Assembly: GCA_943736015.1 (NCBI GenBank)
Contig: OX031070.1
Location: 39,114,173-39,178,172 of the forward strand
DNA length: 64,000 bases
Direction of reading: 5' to 3'
Origin: Tridacna crocea
Taxonomy: Eukaryota; Mollusca; Bivalvia; Cardiida; Cardiidae
Every line of letters begins with the position of its first letter. The stretch's first letter is position 1. Position numbers and translations under genes: made by a program. Of the stretch, positions 53,517 to 63,051 are shown in pieces. The notes under the pieces were generated by a model. That model was given only the letters and a program-made list of their open reading frames with translations. It was not told where the DNA came from and did not search any database.

Positions 53517-53743
53517 CCCCTTACCCAAACAATCCCTGGTTTTAACGACCCTGGGAAGGAAGGTTTTTGCAAAGATTGTTGGAAAAGGAGAAAATACTGG
53601 TTACCAACATTTCCTCCTTTTCCTACAATATTTTCTACCCTGTCAAAAATCTCAACTTTATTTTTCCCACTTTTAAAATTTGTCATCTGCAGATGCTTTC
53701 AATTTGGAATGCTCTAAAATTTGTTGTACGGGAAAGGCTTTAA
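53513..53743 (+). mobile_element. PH element, third of a chain of four
   Basis: CCCCTTACCCAAACAATCCC left, GTACGGGAAAGGC right; centre GGTTACCAAC imperfect. Confidence 0.9.
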
Positions 53744-54085
53744 CCCATTACCACACAATCCCTACTTTTGATGCCCCTAAGAAAGAAGCCTTTAGAAAAC
53801 ATTGTGGAAAAAGGAGAACATGCTGGTAACCAGCATTTTCTCCTTTACCCACAATGTTTTCTACCCTTCACAAAACAAATTTCTAATTTTCAGTCAGTTT
53901 TATATTGTCATCGGCAAATGGTTTCAATTTGGACAAGCATAAAATATTGTTGTTTGGTAATGAGTTAAGGATAGTAAATATTATGGGGAAAAGAAAGAAA
54001 TACTGCGTACCAGCATCTCCTCCTTTCCCCACAATGTTTTACAAACGCCTGAAACTAAGTCATCATTCTGTGTTAAAGTGTTAGT
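53740..54085. mobile_element. PH element, fourth of the chain, and a remnant
   Basis: 53740-53968 (+) full, CCCATTACCACACAATCCC left, GTTTGGTAATGAG right; 53969-54085 (-) a hairpin remnant. Confidence 0.9.
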
Positions 54086-54890
54086 CATCCCTGGCTATCA
54101 TCAATGTTTATAACCAACATATTACTACATGTACTACAGACAACAAACTCATCTCTGACATAAGATGATAGACAAATTTGCAAGCACAGTAATTTTTTTA
54201 ACAAAATGTCATTGTGTCTAACAAGTAACATCCATTATACTTAGGATTTCTTTTAAAATGTGATAAACGTAAAGTCTGATACCTCAACCAATGCCTGATG
54301 ATTGATTTAGCGAGTCTTTATCGTGCGAAAGTAGCGAGCATTTCGGTCAAATTAAAACCTCTTTATTCCTGAAAGATTCAGTATCATACGATCAATATTC
54401 ATACGATAAACTTCCGGTCTAAATGTCAGAGTAAACAAGGGAGACAACTTTTTGTTACATAATGCAACTACAACTACAGCTGATGTAAACAAGTAAGAAT
54501 GTGCCTTTTTATCTTTCCTCAGCTGCTTTGTTTACGATCGAATATATATTTTTTCATAGTTAGGAAGAGTAAAGATTATAAACTTAAATGAAATAAAGCG
54601 GAGAAACTTTGTTTTTAAGGCTTAAGTCGAATTTGAAGATTTTTGACATCTGAGGGGCGTGGTTCAGCTTCCCTGTGCTTGGCATGTCGCTATGGTAGCC
54701 AAATTTCGTTATCTGGTCTAATTTGTGGCTGTCAAAAATAATACTACATTGACCTGTTCGGTTAAGTGGTAAAACACAACTCTTCGTGGTGTTACAAGTA
54801 GTGTATAAATACATGTATATTGAATGAAATGCAGGGTCACTATTTAGGACATGTATAATTTTTTAGCAAAGCTCTTACATAAGGGGGTTT
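54086..54890. other. PH-free stretch with an X-box-like site
   Basis: GTCGCTATGGTAGC at 54686-54699 fits the RFX X-box at 10 of 12 fixed positions. GGGAGACAACTTTT occurs at about 54440. No coding exon recognised on either strand. Confidence 0.3.
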
Positions 54891-54896
54891 CCGGTG

Positions 54897-55037
54897 ATTT
54901 TTCGCAGCTTATCTCTCATGCATGCGAGAAAAGCAGTCAGGAACTTTGAAAGAAGGTTGTGTGAGAAAGCCAGAAACACATGACTGCTGTGAAATGACTC
55001 GAGCCTCTAAAGCGGTGTTAACCTGGCAAAAGGGATT
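54897..55037 (+). mobile_element. SINE body fragment
   Basis: TCATGCATGCGAGAAAAGCA and GTGTGAGAAAGCCAGAAAC match the body of the SINE at 27305 in reverse. Confidence 0.6.
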
Positions 55038-55273
55038 TTAACCATTTACTCCATAGATAGTCATTGCTAGATAGATTGCTAGTAGGAGCCTTTGGAAAAC
55101 ATTGTGACAAAAGGTGAAATTGCTCGTAATGAGCAATATCACCTTTTGTCACAATGTTTTCTACACTATCAAAAGGTGTCATATACACATAAGAAACGGC
55201 TTCATCCTTAATTGCTGTTTATTTAGGGTCAGTTAGAGATACCATAGAAATGCCTTATGGGGTAAAGGGTTGA
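55038..55273. mobile_element. PH element, subfamily B
   Basis: CCATTTACTCCATAGATAG left, CTTATGGGGTAAAGGG right; arms ATTGTGACAAAAGG and CCTTTTGTCACAAT pair perfectly. TTAA left, TTGA right. Confidence 0.92.
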
Positions 55274-55441
55274 TAATACATCTCTGTGATGTATGAAACC
55301 AGAGATTCTATATAACATGTCATGTATGATCCCTGATGATACAAAGAAAGTCATCATATGGCGTGCAACACGCAAAAATGGGCATTTGCATTCTTTCATG
55401 CATTGACATGTTCCGATATAAATAAAATACCTATCAACTGC

Positions 55442-55677
55442 TTAACTCTTTAAGTACCACATGAAAAAATTTTAGACTGGTCCAGATTGAAAGCATTTGC
55501 AGACGACAAAATAAAGGTGACTGAAATTTTGAAATTTGTTCTGGGAAGGGTAGGAAACACTCTGGGAAAAGGAGAAAATGCTGGTTACCAGCATTTTCTC
55601 CTTTTCCCATAGTGTTTTCAAAAGGCTTCTTCTTTCTCAGGGGCGTCAAAAGTAGGGATTGTGTAGTAATGGGATAA
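55442..55677 (-). mobile_element. PH element, full
   Basis: CTCTTTAAGTACCACATG left has a 4-base insertion; right GTGTAGTAATGGG then ATAA. Confidence 0.9.
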
Positions 55678-55689
55678 AAGAGATGTTGT

Positions 55690-55880
55690 TAAGGTCAAGG
55701 TTTCGTCTGGGCATTCTAGGGTTCGAATCCTGCCCAGTCCCTGTATTTTTGCCAATTTGCAATTGTTCATTTGTTTCTATGTTACAGAATGTGTTAGTAA
55801 GAGGATGTGTAAAGTTTCGTTTTAGATCAGCCTACGCAGTCGGCACAGGCTAATCGGAGATGGCACTTTTACGTCATCAT
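55690..55880 (+). repeat. SINE-like repeat with B box
   Basis: GGGTTCGAATCCTGCCC is a good B box; downstream GATCAGCCTACGCAGTCGGC. Family not certain. Confidence 0.5.
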
Positions 55881-55892
55881 TAGATTTTGACT

Positions 55893-56439
55893 TTAAAGGT
55901 GGCCCTTCAGATTTTGGGACGAAAATTTTACAAAAGTACAAAAAAGTCATGCTTACACTCCCGAAGCCTTTTAATCTTTATTCATAAAACCCTAGTAGTC
56001 GAAAACCATCCCACAACAAGAGAAACTAGATATTTACTATAGCTCAGGTCGATACCGACTGGAAGCATGGTCTATTTTTACATGAGCAGCTCGCATATTT
56101 ACATACTGAAAATACACAGAAGATGCTTCAAACATAGCACCCGAAGAAGACATTATGGAAAATAAAAACATGTTTGTTATGTTATCGAATTTACGTGTGA
56201 TTAGTCACGTGCCAGTCACTTAAAATTCCCACAATGCTTTTTTTTATTTTTGGCACGAAATCTAAAAATAGCTTAAGAGGCTATGTAGCCTTTTAAGGGA
56301 ATAACATCATATTCTTGTTTTTTGGTAATTTTATGATTTTTAACTATTGATGATATGTATCGTTTTTCCATATAAATTACAGTGATATATATATTTTTTA
56401 ATTTGGTGAAATGTGAAAAATCTAAATACCCACCTTTAA
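55893..56439 (-). mobile_element. 546-bp TTAA-bounded element (copy 2)
   Basis: TTAAAGGTGGCCCTTCAG left, ACCCACCTTTAA right. Collinear in reverse with 4047-4592 (for example ATAGCTCAGGTCGATACC, AGGCTATGTAGCC). Confidence 0.85.
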
Positions 56440-56509
56440 AGTTGGTACGGGAGACCACTCCTTCATGCATGGCTTCGTCCTGATTTAAATACAATACCTA
56501 ACAACTGCA

Positions 56510-56737
56510 TTAACCCTTTCCCAAACAATCCCTGGTTTTTATGGGTCTGGAATAGTAGCCTTTTTAAAACATTGTGGGAAAAGAAGAAAATGCTGGTGAC
56601 AGCATTTTCTCCTTTTCCCACAATGTTTTCTACCCTATCATAGACAGAAATCACCCTTTCAACAAGAGTTGAGTTGTCGTCTGTAAATGCTTTCAATTTG
56701 GTCTAGTCCAAAAGTTTGTCGTTTGGGAAAGGCTTAA
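56510..56737 (+). mobile_element. PH element, subfamily A2
   Basis: CCCTTTCCCAAACAATCCC left pairs with GTTTGGGAAAGGC right; TTAA both sides. Confidence 0.94.
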
Positions 56738-56962
56738 CCCTATACTCCACAGATACTCATTTCTACACATTGCTTGTGGGAGCCCTTGGAAAATATTGTG
56801 GCAAAAGATGAAATTGCTCGTGACGAGCAATTTCACCTTTTGCCACAATGTTTTCTATGTTATCAAAATGTGTCATATACACATAAAAAACAGCTTCATC
56901 CTTGCTGGTATTTAGGGTCAACTAGAGATACCACAGAAATGCCTTATGGGGTAAAGGGTTAA
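56734..56962. mobile_element. PH element, subfamily B, chained
   Basis: CCCTATACTCCACAGATAC left, CTTATGGGGTAAAGGG right; shares TTAA 56734-56737. Hairpin arms ATTGTGGCAAAAG and CTTTTGCCACAAT pair. Confidence 0.93.
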
Positions 56963-57110
56963 GGAGACATCTCCATAGCTCCGTGGTTGTGGTATTGGTC
57001 TTTAAAACCTCGAAAACCAACCAGAATACTTTCCCTTCATGGGTTCTTATCCCACCAGATGGGGTCTGAGTTTCAGCTATGCATTTGATGAGAATTTTCT
57101 AATTTTTTTT
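56963..57110 (+). mobile_element. SINE, uninterrupted copy
   Basis: CATAGCTCCGTGGTTGTGG (A-box-like), GGGTTCTTATCCCACC (B-box-like), then CAGCTATGCATTTGATG. Same family as 57334-57715. Confidence 0.65.
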
Positions 57111-57333
57111 TAACTTTATTGTCCATGTCAAAACGGTTGCAAATTTTCATTTTCATAAGATGGAGGCTCATACAGAATTGGCCATCAAGCCATTAAACCC
57201 ATTTGTGTCCAAAAACGGACTTTTTGCCTAATACGGCTTTGAATCATCAATAAATGACGACTTTAAGAGGGGGTTTGTTACGGGAGAACACTTTTTCATG
57301 TATTGCTTCGTCTCGATTTAAATACTATACAGT

Positions 57334-57715
57334 GGGGAGATATCCCTTTAGCTCAGAGGTTATGGTATTGGCCCTTTAACTCATTGCCAAACGACAAAAT
57401 TTTAGACTGATCCAAATTGAAAGCATTTGCAGACAGAAACAAATATAAGTGACTGAAAATTCGAAATTTGTTCTCTGAAGGGTAGAAAACATTGTGGGAA
57501 AAGAAGAAAATGCTGGTTACCAGCATTTTCTCCTTTTCCCACAATGTTTTCTAAAGGCTTCTTTCTCACGGTCGTCAAAAGTAGGGATTGTGTGGTAATG
57601 GGTTAAACCTAGAAAACTAAGATAGTTGCCCATCATGGGTTTTTATCCTGCCAGACGTGGCTTGTATGTCAGCAATGCATTTGTTGTGAATTTTTATGTT
57701 CGTCAGACAGTAGAC
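57334..57715 (+). mobile_element. SINE interrupted by a PH element
   Basis: TTAGCTCAGAGGTTATGG before and GGGTTTTTATCCTGCC after the PH copy at 57376-57606; removing it restores a sequence collinear with 56963-57110. Confidence 0.8.
57376..57606 (-). mobile_element. PH element inserted in a SINE
   Basis: CTCATTGCCAAACGAC left, GTGTGGTAATGGG right; TTAA at 57376 and 57603 is a duplication of one TTAA in the SINE. Confidence 0.95.
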
Positions 57716-57850
57716 TTGTGTGAAACAAAAAATCACACATGATTAAAAAGTGTTGTCTTGGATCAGCCTGCGAGGACTGCACGGGCTGATCCGAGATGGC
57801 ACTTTACTCAAATGTCCGAATGTCCCTTTTGCATGTTGCAGGCCATGTAA
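57715..57850. repeat. 'gatcagcctgcgcag' dispersed repeat
   Basis: GGATCAGCCTGCGAGGACTG, GCACGGGCTGATCCGAGATG and AATGTCCGAATGTCCCTTTT as at 5330-5550. Confidence 0.65.
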
Positions 57851-57931
57851 TCATGGATATAAAAACTCCTTTTTGTAAAACAAGTAACAGAGTCATGTGA
57901 TACACTGGTACTGTGAAATGCAGAAAATTGA

Positions 57932-58166
57932 TTAGCTCATTACCACACAATCTCTACTTTTGGCGACCCTGAGAAAGAAGCCTTTTGAAAACATTGTGGG
58001 AAAAAGAGAAAATTCTGCTAAGCAGCATTTTCTCCTTTACCCACCATAATTATGTTTTCTACCCAGCTGGAAACAAATTTTAATTTTTGAGTTACCTTTA
58101 TTTTGTCGTCTGCAAGTGCTTTCAATTTAGACCAGTCTAAAACCTTGTTGTTTGGTAAAGAGTTAT
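57932..58166 (+). mobile_element. PH element, full
   Basis: CTCATTACCACACAATC left, GTTTGGTAAAGAG right, flanks TTAG/TTAT. Right arm has an insertion (CCACCATAATTATG). Confidence 0.88.
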
Positions 58167-58449
58167 ATTAATGCATAAAGTTTTAACCTAGGTCAGCCTG
58201 CACAGAGTGCACAGCCTAACTTTGGTCATTGTTTTTTTATAGGTACATTAAACCCCCTTTCCTCATAGCATTGCTCAAGTATAGATATGTGACAGATGTT
58301 TCGTTAGCAAACAAGCCTAGGAAATTGGACTTGCATAGTAAATGGAGGTTATGGGACAACAAGGTTATTATATACATAGTATAATGCACTAAGAAAATCT
58401 TCACAACAAATCCTTTGTTTCCTGGCTTGCTTCTTTCTTTTGGCAGGAA

Positions 58450-58770
58450 AAGCTAGAGGTGTCACTGAATGTGACTTAATACCCCCACCAGCACTTTGAC
58501 ATAAAAAAGTGTCAGGTTCATGGGGAGATAATTCCTCAACCAGAAAGAGTTGACACTTTAAAATAGTGTCATGCAAATCTTCAATTTATGATCAGTATAT
58601 GTGCAAAGTTTCCATACAATTGAAGGAAAACTGTAGGAGGTGTTGGCGACACAAAATTACTAGTATTTTGTACACAGACGGACACACAGACGGACGGACA
58701 CACAGAGGGACAGACAGACAGGCTGATTCCAGTATACCCCCGAAAACATCCATTTTGCGGGGGTATAAAA
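58450..58770 (-). repeat. 'gggggtatactgg' repeat
   Basis: Reverse of 12925-13255: CGGACACACAGACGGACGG, CAGGCTGATTCCAGTATACC and TTTGCGGGGGTATA. The terminus is itself a small inverted repeat of TATACCCCCG. Confidence 0.7.
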
Positions 58771-59099
58771 AATAATTGTAAAAGGTAGAAACCAGTTTGA
58801 CTAATATGAAACCTCCAGTCAATTATTTACTGTATACATAAGTTCTAATTTATTGAGCTAGTTTGTAACAAATACTATGAATAGGCTGTACTTTCTTCAA
58901 AGTGTTTTCAAACCATCATCATGACTAAACAATGTAAAAAACAGCTCTCAAACCCTTCTTTTTTCATTAAGGATTTTTTATCAAACTTACTATTTTTTAA
59001 AATCTTATTTGCTGATAGAGACAAGAATATAGAGTAGGAAGGGCCGTAGTTCCAGTCAGTGCTTTGTTGGAATCAGATCTTGCAGCAGAAAGTTTTGTT

Positions 59100-59329
59100 T
59101 TAACTCATTACCAAAACAACAAAATTTTAGATTTGTCCAGATCGAAAGTATTTGCAGATGACAAAAAAAAGTGACTGGAAATTTGAAATCTGTTTTATGA
59201 AGGGTAGAAAACATTGTGGAGAAAAGGAGAAAATGCTGGTTACCAGCATTTTCTCCTTTTCCCATAATGTTTTCCAAAGGCCTCTTCTTTAGGGTCGTTA
59301 AAAAGCGTCATTGTGTGGCAAAGGGTTAA
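59100..59329 (-). mobile_element. PH element, full
   Basis: CTCATTACCAAAACAAC left, GTGTGGCAAAGGG right, TTAA both sides; arms ATTGTGGAGAAAAGG and CCTTTTCCCATAATG. Confidence 0.92.
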
Positions 59330-60732
59330 GAAACTTTTTTATTCAAATATGCTTTTTCCTGAATAATTTATTATTTACTTTAGTGTAATTATATCAAATC
59401 TTCAATAATTGTCTTGATTTATAAACCCTTTTCCAGCTAAATAAGAGATAAAAAGTCAAGCCGATAGTAAAAATCCAAAAATTGTTGTTTGAAGGTATTT
59501 TTGGAAGAAATATATCTCCTTATCAGGCAGTGTAGATCCAAGATCAGACTGCATGTTCTGTGCAGTCTTATCTTGATCTACGCTGCCCACAAAACGTCAG
59601 TGAGTCGCATGTAGCAGCCAAATATCGATACCAATTTGTTTAGTGAAAGGGAGAAAACTCGTGCATCAACCCTAATTTCTCCCGAACAATTTATGGTCAA
59701 AGGGAGAAAACTCCTACATATTTTCATCCTTATGAATACTAGAGTTATCTCCCTTAAAAGCGTAGACCACATAAAATGGCAAACGAATAAGAATCGGTTG
59801 TGCGCTTGCCAGAATTTGAAGGGACGATCGATTTAGAAATAATTTTCTTTACGTCCAGTTGTAAAATATTTTTATATGTTGTAATTGTAGAAACATATAT
59901 TTTTAGATTTGGAGATAGGAGACAAAAGATTGGGCAGTTTATGGTAAATGATAAACTATACTTGTTTTAATCACAAGGTGCTCTCCCTTGTAAACTGTTT
60001 GTTAATAACTTGGCCGCCAAAATTTTAAGCGGACAATAATGGTTTGTAACAACAAGGTAAGATTACATCACAAATACAAACTTACCCTATAATCAAGATT
60101 ATAATCACGACCTATTATGTCACACGATAAATACCTGAAAAACTCGTTTCGATCTCGTATTACCATGGCGATCAATCATGTAATGTTTGAACTAAAACTC
60201 TACTCAGTACAGCGTTTGAGTACGCTGTCTCGGTATAGAATCAATAGATATGTTGGAATATGTAAAATTGTTTCATATAGAAGATCTGCAAATCAAAATT
60301 AGAGTTTAAAGGTTTTCTTAGATAGCTGTAAATTAGGAAGAAAATGGCAATATTCATGTTATTACATCAAACTACTTTATGTCAATTTTTGTATTCTTGC
60401 GCTGAAGCCCGGGCTATTTCGGGATCTTTCGGAAGTAGATTAATTTATTAGTGCCAACTTCTTTTGAAAAGAACTGAGTTGATACACTTGGAATTATGTT
60501 TTCAGCCTGTCTTGTTTTTTTTTTTGATAAAAGAACATAAATTTATTATAATTACTGCTCTGTCTGTTTGAATGTGGTTATTTCATAGAACGTAGTAAAA
60601 ATGTTTCCAAAGTGTTAGGTGTATAGAAAGCAGTATGAACTCTAAAGTGTTTAGGTCCATAAACAAAAGCAGGTTTAAAGTAGAAATGCATGTTTCCCAT
60701 TTGACAGCGACAAAATTAAACAGCTTATATGC
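59330..60732. other. Long PH-free stretch
   Basis: Holds a 'gatcagactgcacag' hairpin (59528-59582) and GTTATCTCCCTTAAAAG. ATGGTTTGTAACAACAAG before GTAAGA at about 60040-60065 could be a tiny first exon but nothing supports it. No gene called. Confidence 0.35.
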
Positions 60733-60957
60733 TTAACCCTTTACCAACCAAGAAAACTTTAGACTGGTCCAAACTGAAAGCTGCAGACGACAAAATAAAC
60801 ATAACTCAAAAATTGACATTTTGTTTCTAGCAGGGTAGAAAACATTGTGGGAAAAGGAGAAAAAGCTGATTACAGCATTTCTTCTTTTCCCACAATGTTT
60901 TCAAATGCCTTCTTTTTCAGGGTTGTAAAAACCCGGGATTATTTGGTAAAGGGTTAA
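60733..60957 (-). mobile_element. PH element, full
   Basis: CCCTTTACCAACCAAG left, ATTTGGTAAAGGG right; centre AAAGCTGATTACAGC imperfect. Confidence 0.92.
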
Positions 60958-60961
60958 TTGA

Positions 60962-61110
60962 TGGGGTCCGTGGTTGAGAGCTAGACCATCGGGCACCTAA
61001 GCAAAGGGACCTGAGTTCAAGACCCAGGAGCATGTTTCAACTTTGGGATCTTTCATAGACCAACACATCCGGCATACTGGTGTAGTTCCCAGGAAGCAGA
61101 ATCAAGAGAG
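60962..61110 (+). mobile_element. SINE
   Basis: GTGGTTGAGAGCTAGACC (A-box-like) and TGAGTTCAAGACCC (B box), tail CATACTGGTGTAGTTCCCAG as in the reverse tails at 33810 and 27600. Confidence 0.65.
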
Positions 61111-61464
61111 ATTAATATTAGTTGTAAAAGCTTGTTTTTCAATCAATGTTGAAGAAATATGTTTCAATTTAATTGATATTGAGATGTTTTTAACAAAAAT
61201 AATTTTATGTTCAACAGACGCTTTGAATTCTGATTCCATGTTCATTTACTTGGCCATTCGTCAAGTAGTACATAGACAACACCGATGACGACTCTAAAGA
61301 GATTAGCTACACAGACAACAATGTTGTCTAGCGTTTCTGATTCAAATTTGAAACACTTTTTACACATTTAATTTTGTGAAATCTTAAACTTGTGTGAGGC
61401 TTGCCATTGTTAAAGTTTTTGTAATGTTTTTATGTCTGATCGACAAAAATCATTGATGTATAGC
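61111..61464. other. Unannotated stretch
   Basis: An open frame of 81 codons starts in the SINE; I see nothing conserved. Confidence 0.3.
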
Positions 61465-62145
61465 TTAAAGACAAAATTTTGGATTTGACCAAATTGAAAG
61501 CTTTCGAAGACGACAAACTGAATGTTGTTCAAAGATTTCTTTTATTTTTGATTCGGTGAAAAAATGTGTTAAAAGGAGAAAATACTGGTTACTATGTTTT
61601 CAAAGCCCCTCTTCAACAGGGTTATTAAAATGCAGGATTGTGTGATAACAGGTTAAATCATTACTTTGCAACAAATTTTAGGTTGAAAACTTAAACAAAT
61701 TCACATAAAATGAGAAAAAGGTACTAGTTACATGTAAAGACATCTTTGAAAATAAAGAAATTTGATCTACCCTCTAGAAAAAAAAAACTTCCTTTCCATC
61801 AGAATATTTTCAAGATCCACTGCCAGCTAGAAAAAAAAAAAACTGTAGTGTATAGGAGCTATTTACTTTGTGTAACTTATCAATTTGTCCCCATATAACT
61901 AATTAGTTTTTACCAAACAAGTCTGAGTTTCTGAGTTCTGATAACCATGAGAAAGAAGCAAATATTTCAAAATCATCGCGGGAAAAGAAGACAATCCTGG
62001 TAACCAACAGTTTCTCTTTTTCTATAATGTTTACTACACTTCCCACGAAAATCCTGGCATTTGATTTACATTTATCATAATTTGTCATCTGCAAATACTT
62101 TCAATATAGACAAAAATAGGATATGACCACCAGGTAAAAAATGAA
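61465..62145. mobile_element. Decayed PH copies
   Basis: 61465-61656 (-) is TTAA-bounded with the right arm deleted (CTGGTTACTATG); 61657-61860 unclear remnant; 61905-62145 (+) diverged with TCATCTGCAAATACTTTC. Confidence 0.6.
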
Positions 62146-62166
62146 TTCTCTACAAAATGACAAAAT

Positions 62167-62593
62167 TTAACCCATTACCACACAATCCCTACTTTTGACG
62201 CCCCCCAGAAAGAAGCCTTTAGAAAACATTGTGGGAAAAGGAGAAAATGCTGGTTACCAGCATTTTCTCCTTGTCTCACAATGTTTTCTATCCTTTATAA
62301 AACAAATTTCAAATTTTCAAGCACTTATTTTGTCGTCTGCAAATGCTTTCGATTTGGACAAACCTAAAATTTTGTTGTTTGGTAATGAGTTAAAGCATGT
62401 TGACATCGAAAGCATTTGCAGATGACATTTGAAATGTTATTCAAAACATTAAATTTGTCTTTCAAAAGGTAGAAAACATTGTGGGAAAAGAAGAAAATGC
62501 TGGCTACCAGCATTTTATTCTTTTCCCACAATGTTTTCAAAAGCCTTCTTTTTCAGGATTGTTAAGAGTCAGGATTGCTTTGTTAAGAGTTAA
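62167..62593. mobile_element. Two PH copies
   Basis: 62167-62393 (+) full, CCCATTACCACACAATCCC to GTTTGGTAATGAG. 62398-62593 (-) lacks its first 35 bp; hairpin GGCTACCAGC centre, TTAA right. Confidence 0.9.
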
Positions 62594-62757
62594 AAAAACT
62601 TGTTTGCAATGACTTTTTATACATGTCCTTTTTATGCCCATATAGTCAAAAGTAAGAACACATTTAAAAGCATACACATTTACTGATTTTGAAATCCAAA
62701 GACATAAAAAGCTTAGGAAATGATACTTGCTATATTTCAGTTTTTTACTATTTTTGT

Positions 62758-62938
62758 AGTAAGCCTTTATCAGACAATTTCGAGTTTTGAAAACATTGTG
62801 GAAAAAGGAGAAAATGCAAGTAAACAATATTGTATTGTTTTTCCACTAAATTTTCTAGCCCATCATACAAATTCTGCCATTTTAGCTTGAATTGTCGTCT
62901 GCAAACCCTTTCGATTTGGACAAGACTATGTTGTTTGC
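62758..62938 (+). mobile_element. Decayed PH element
   Basis: GCCTTTATCAGACAATTTCG left, ATTGTCGTCTGCAAACCC right, hairpin centre lost. Confidence 0.6.
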
Positions 62939-63051
62939 GCATGTCATATTCTTCGAAGATTCGACTCGTCTTATATGACGCATCACTCTTCCCGATATTG
63001 GGGAGACAGTTATAAAGTAGCTATGGAGTAAATGGCTTCAATCAATATGTT

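Noticed and set aside
60030..60065. Tiny first coding exon (ATGGTTTGTAACAACAAG before GTAAGA)
   Set aside because: No downstream exon found to the window end; a single donor match is weak evidence.
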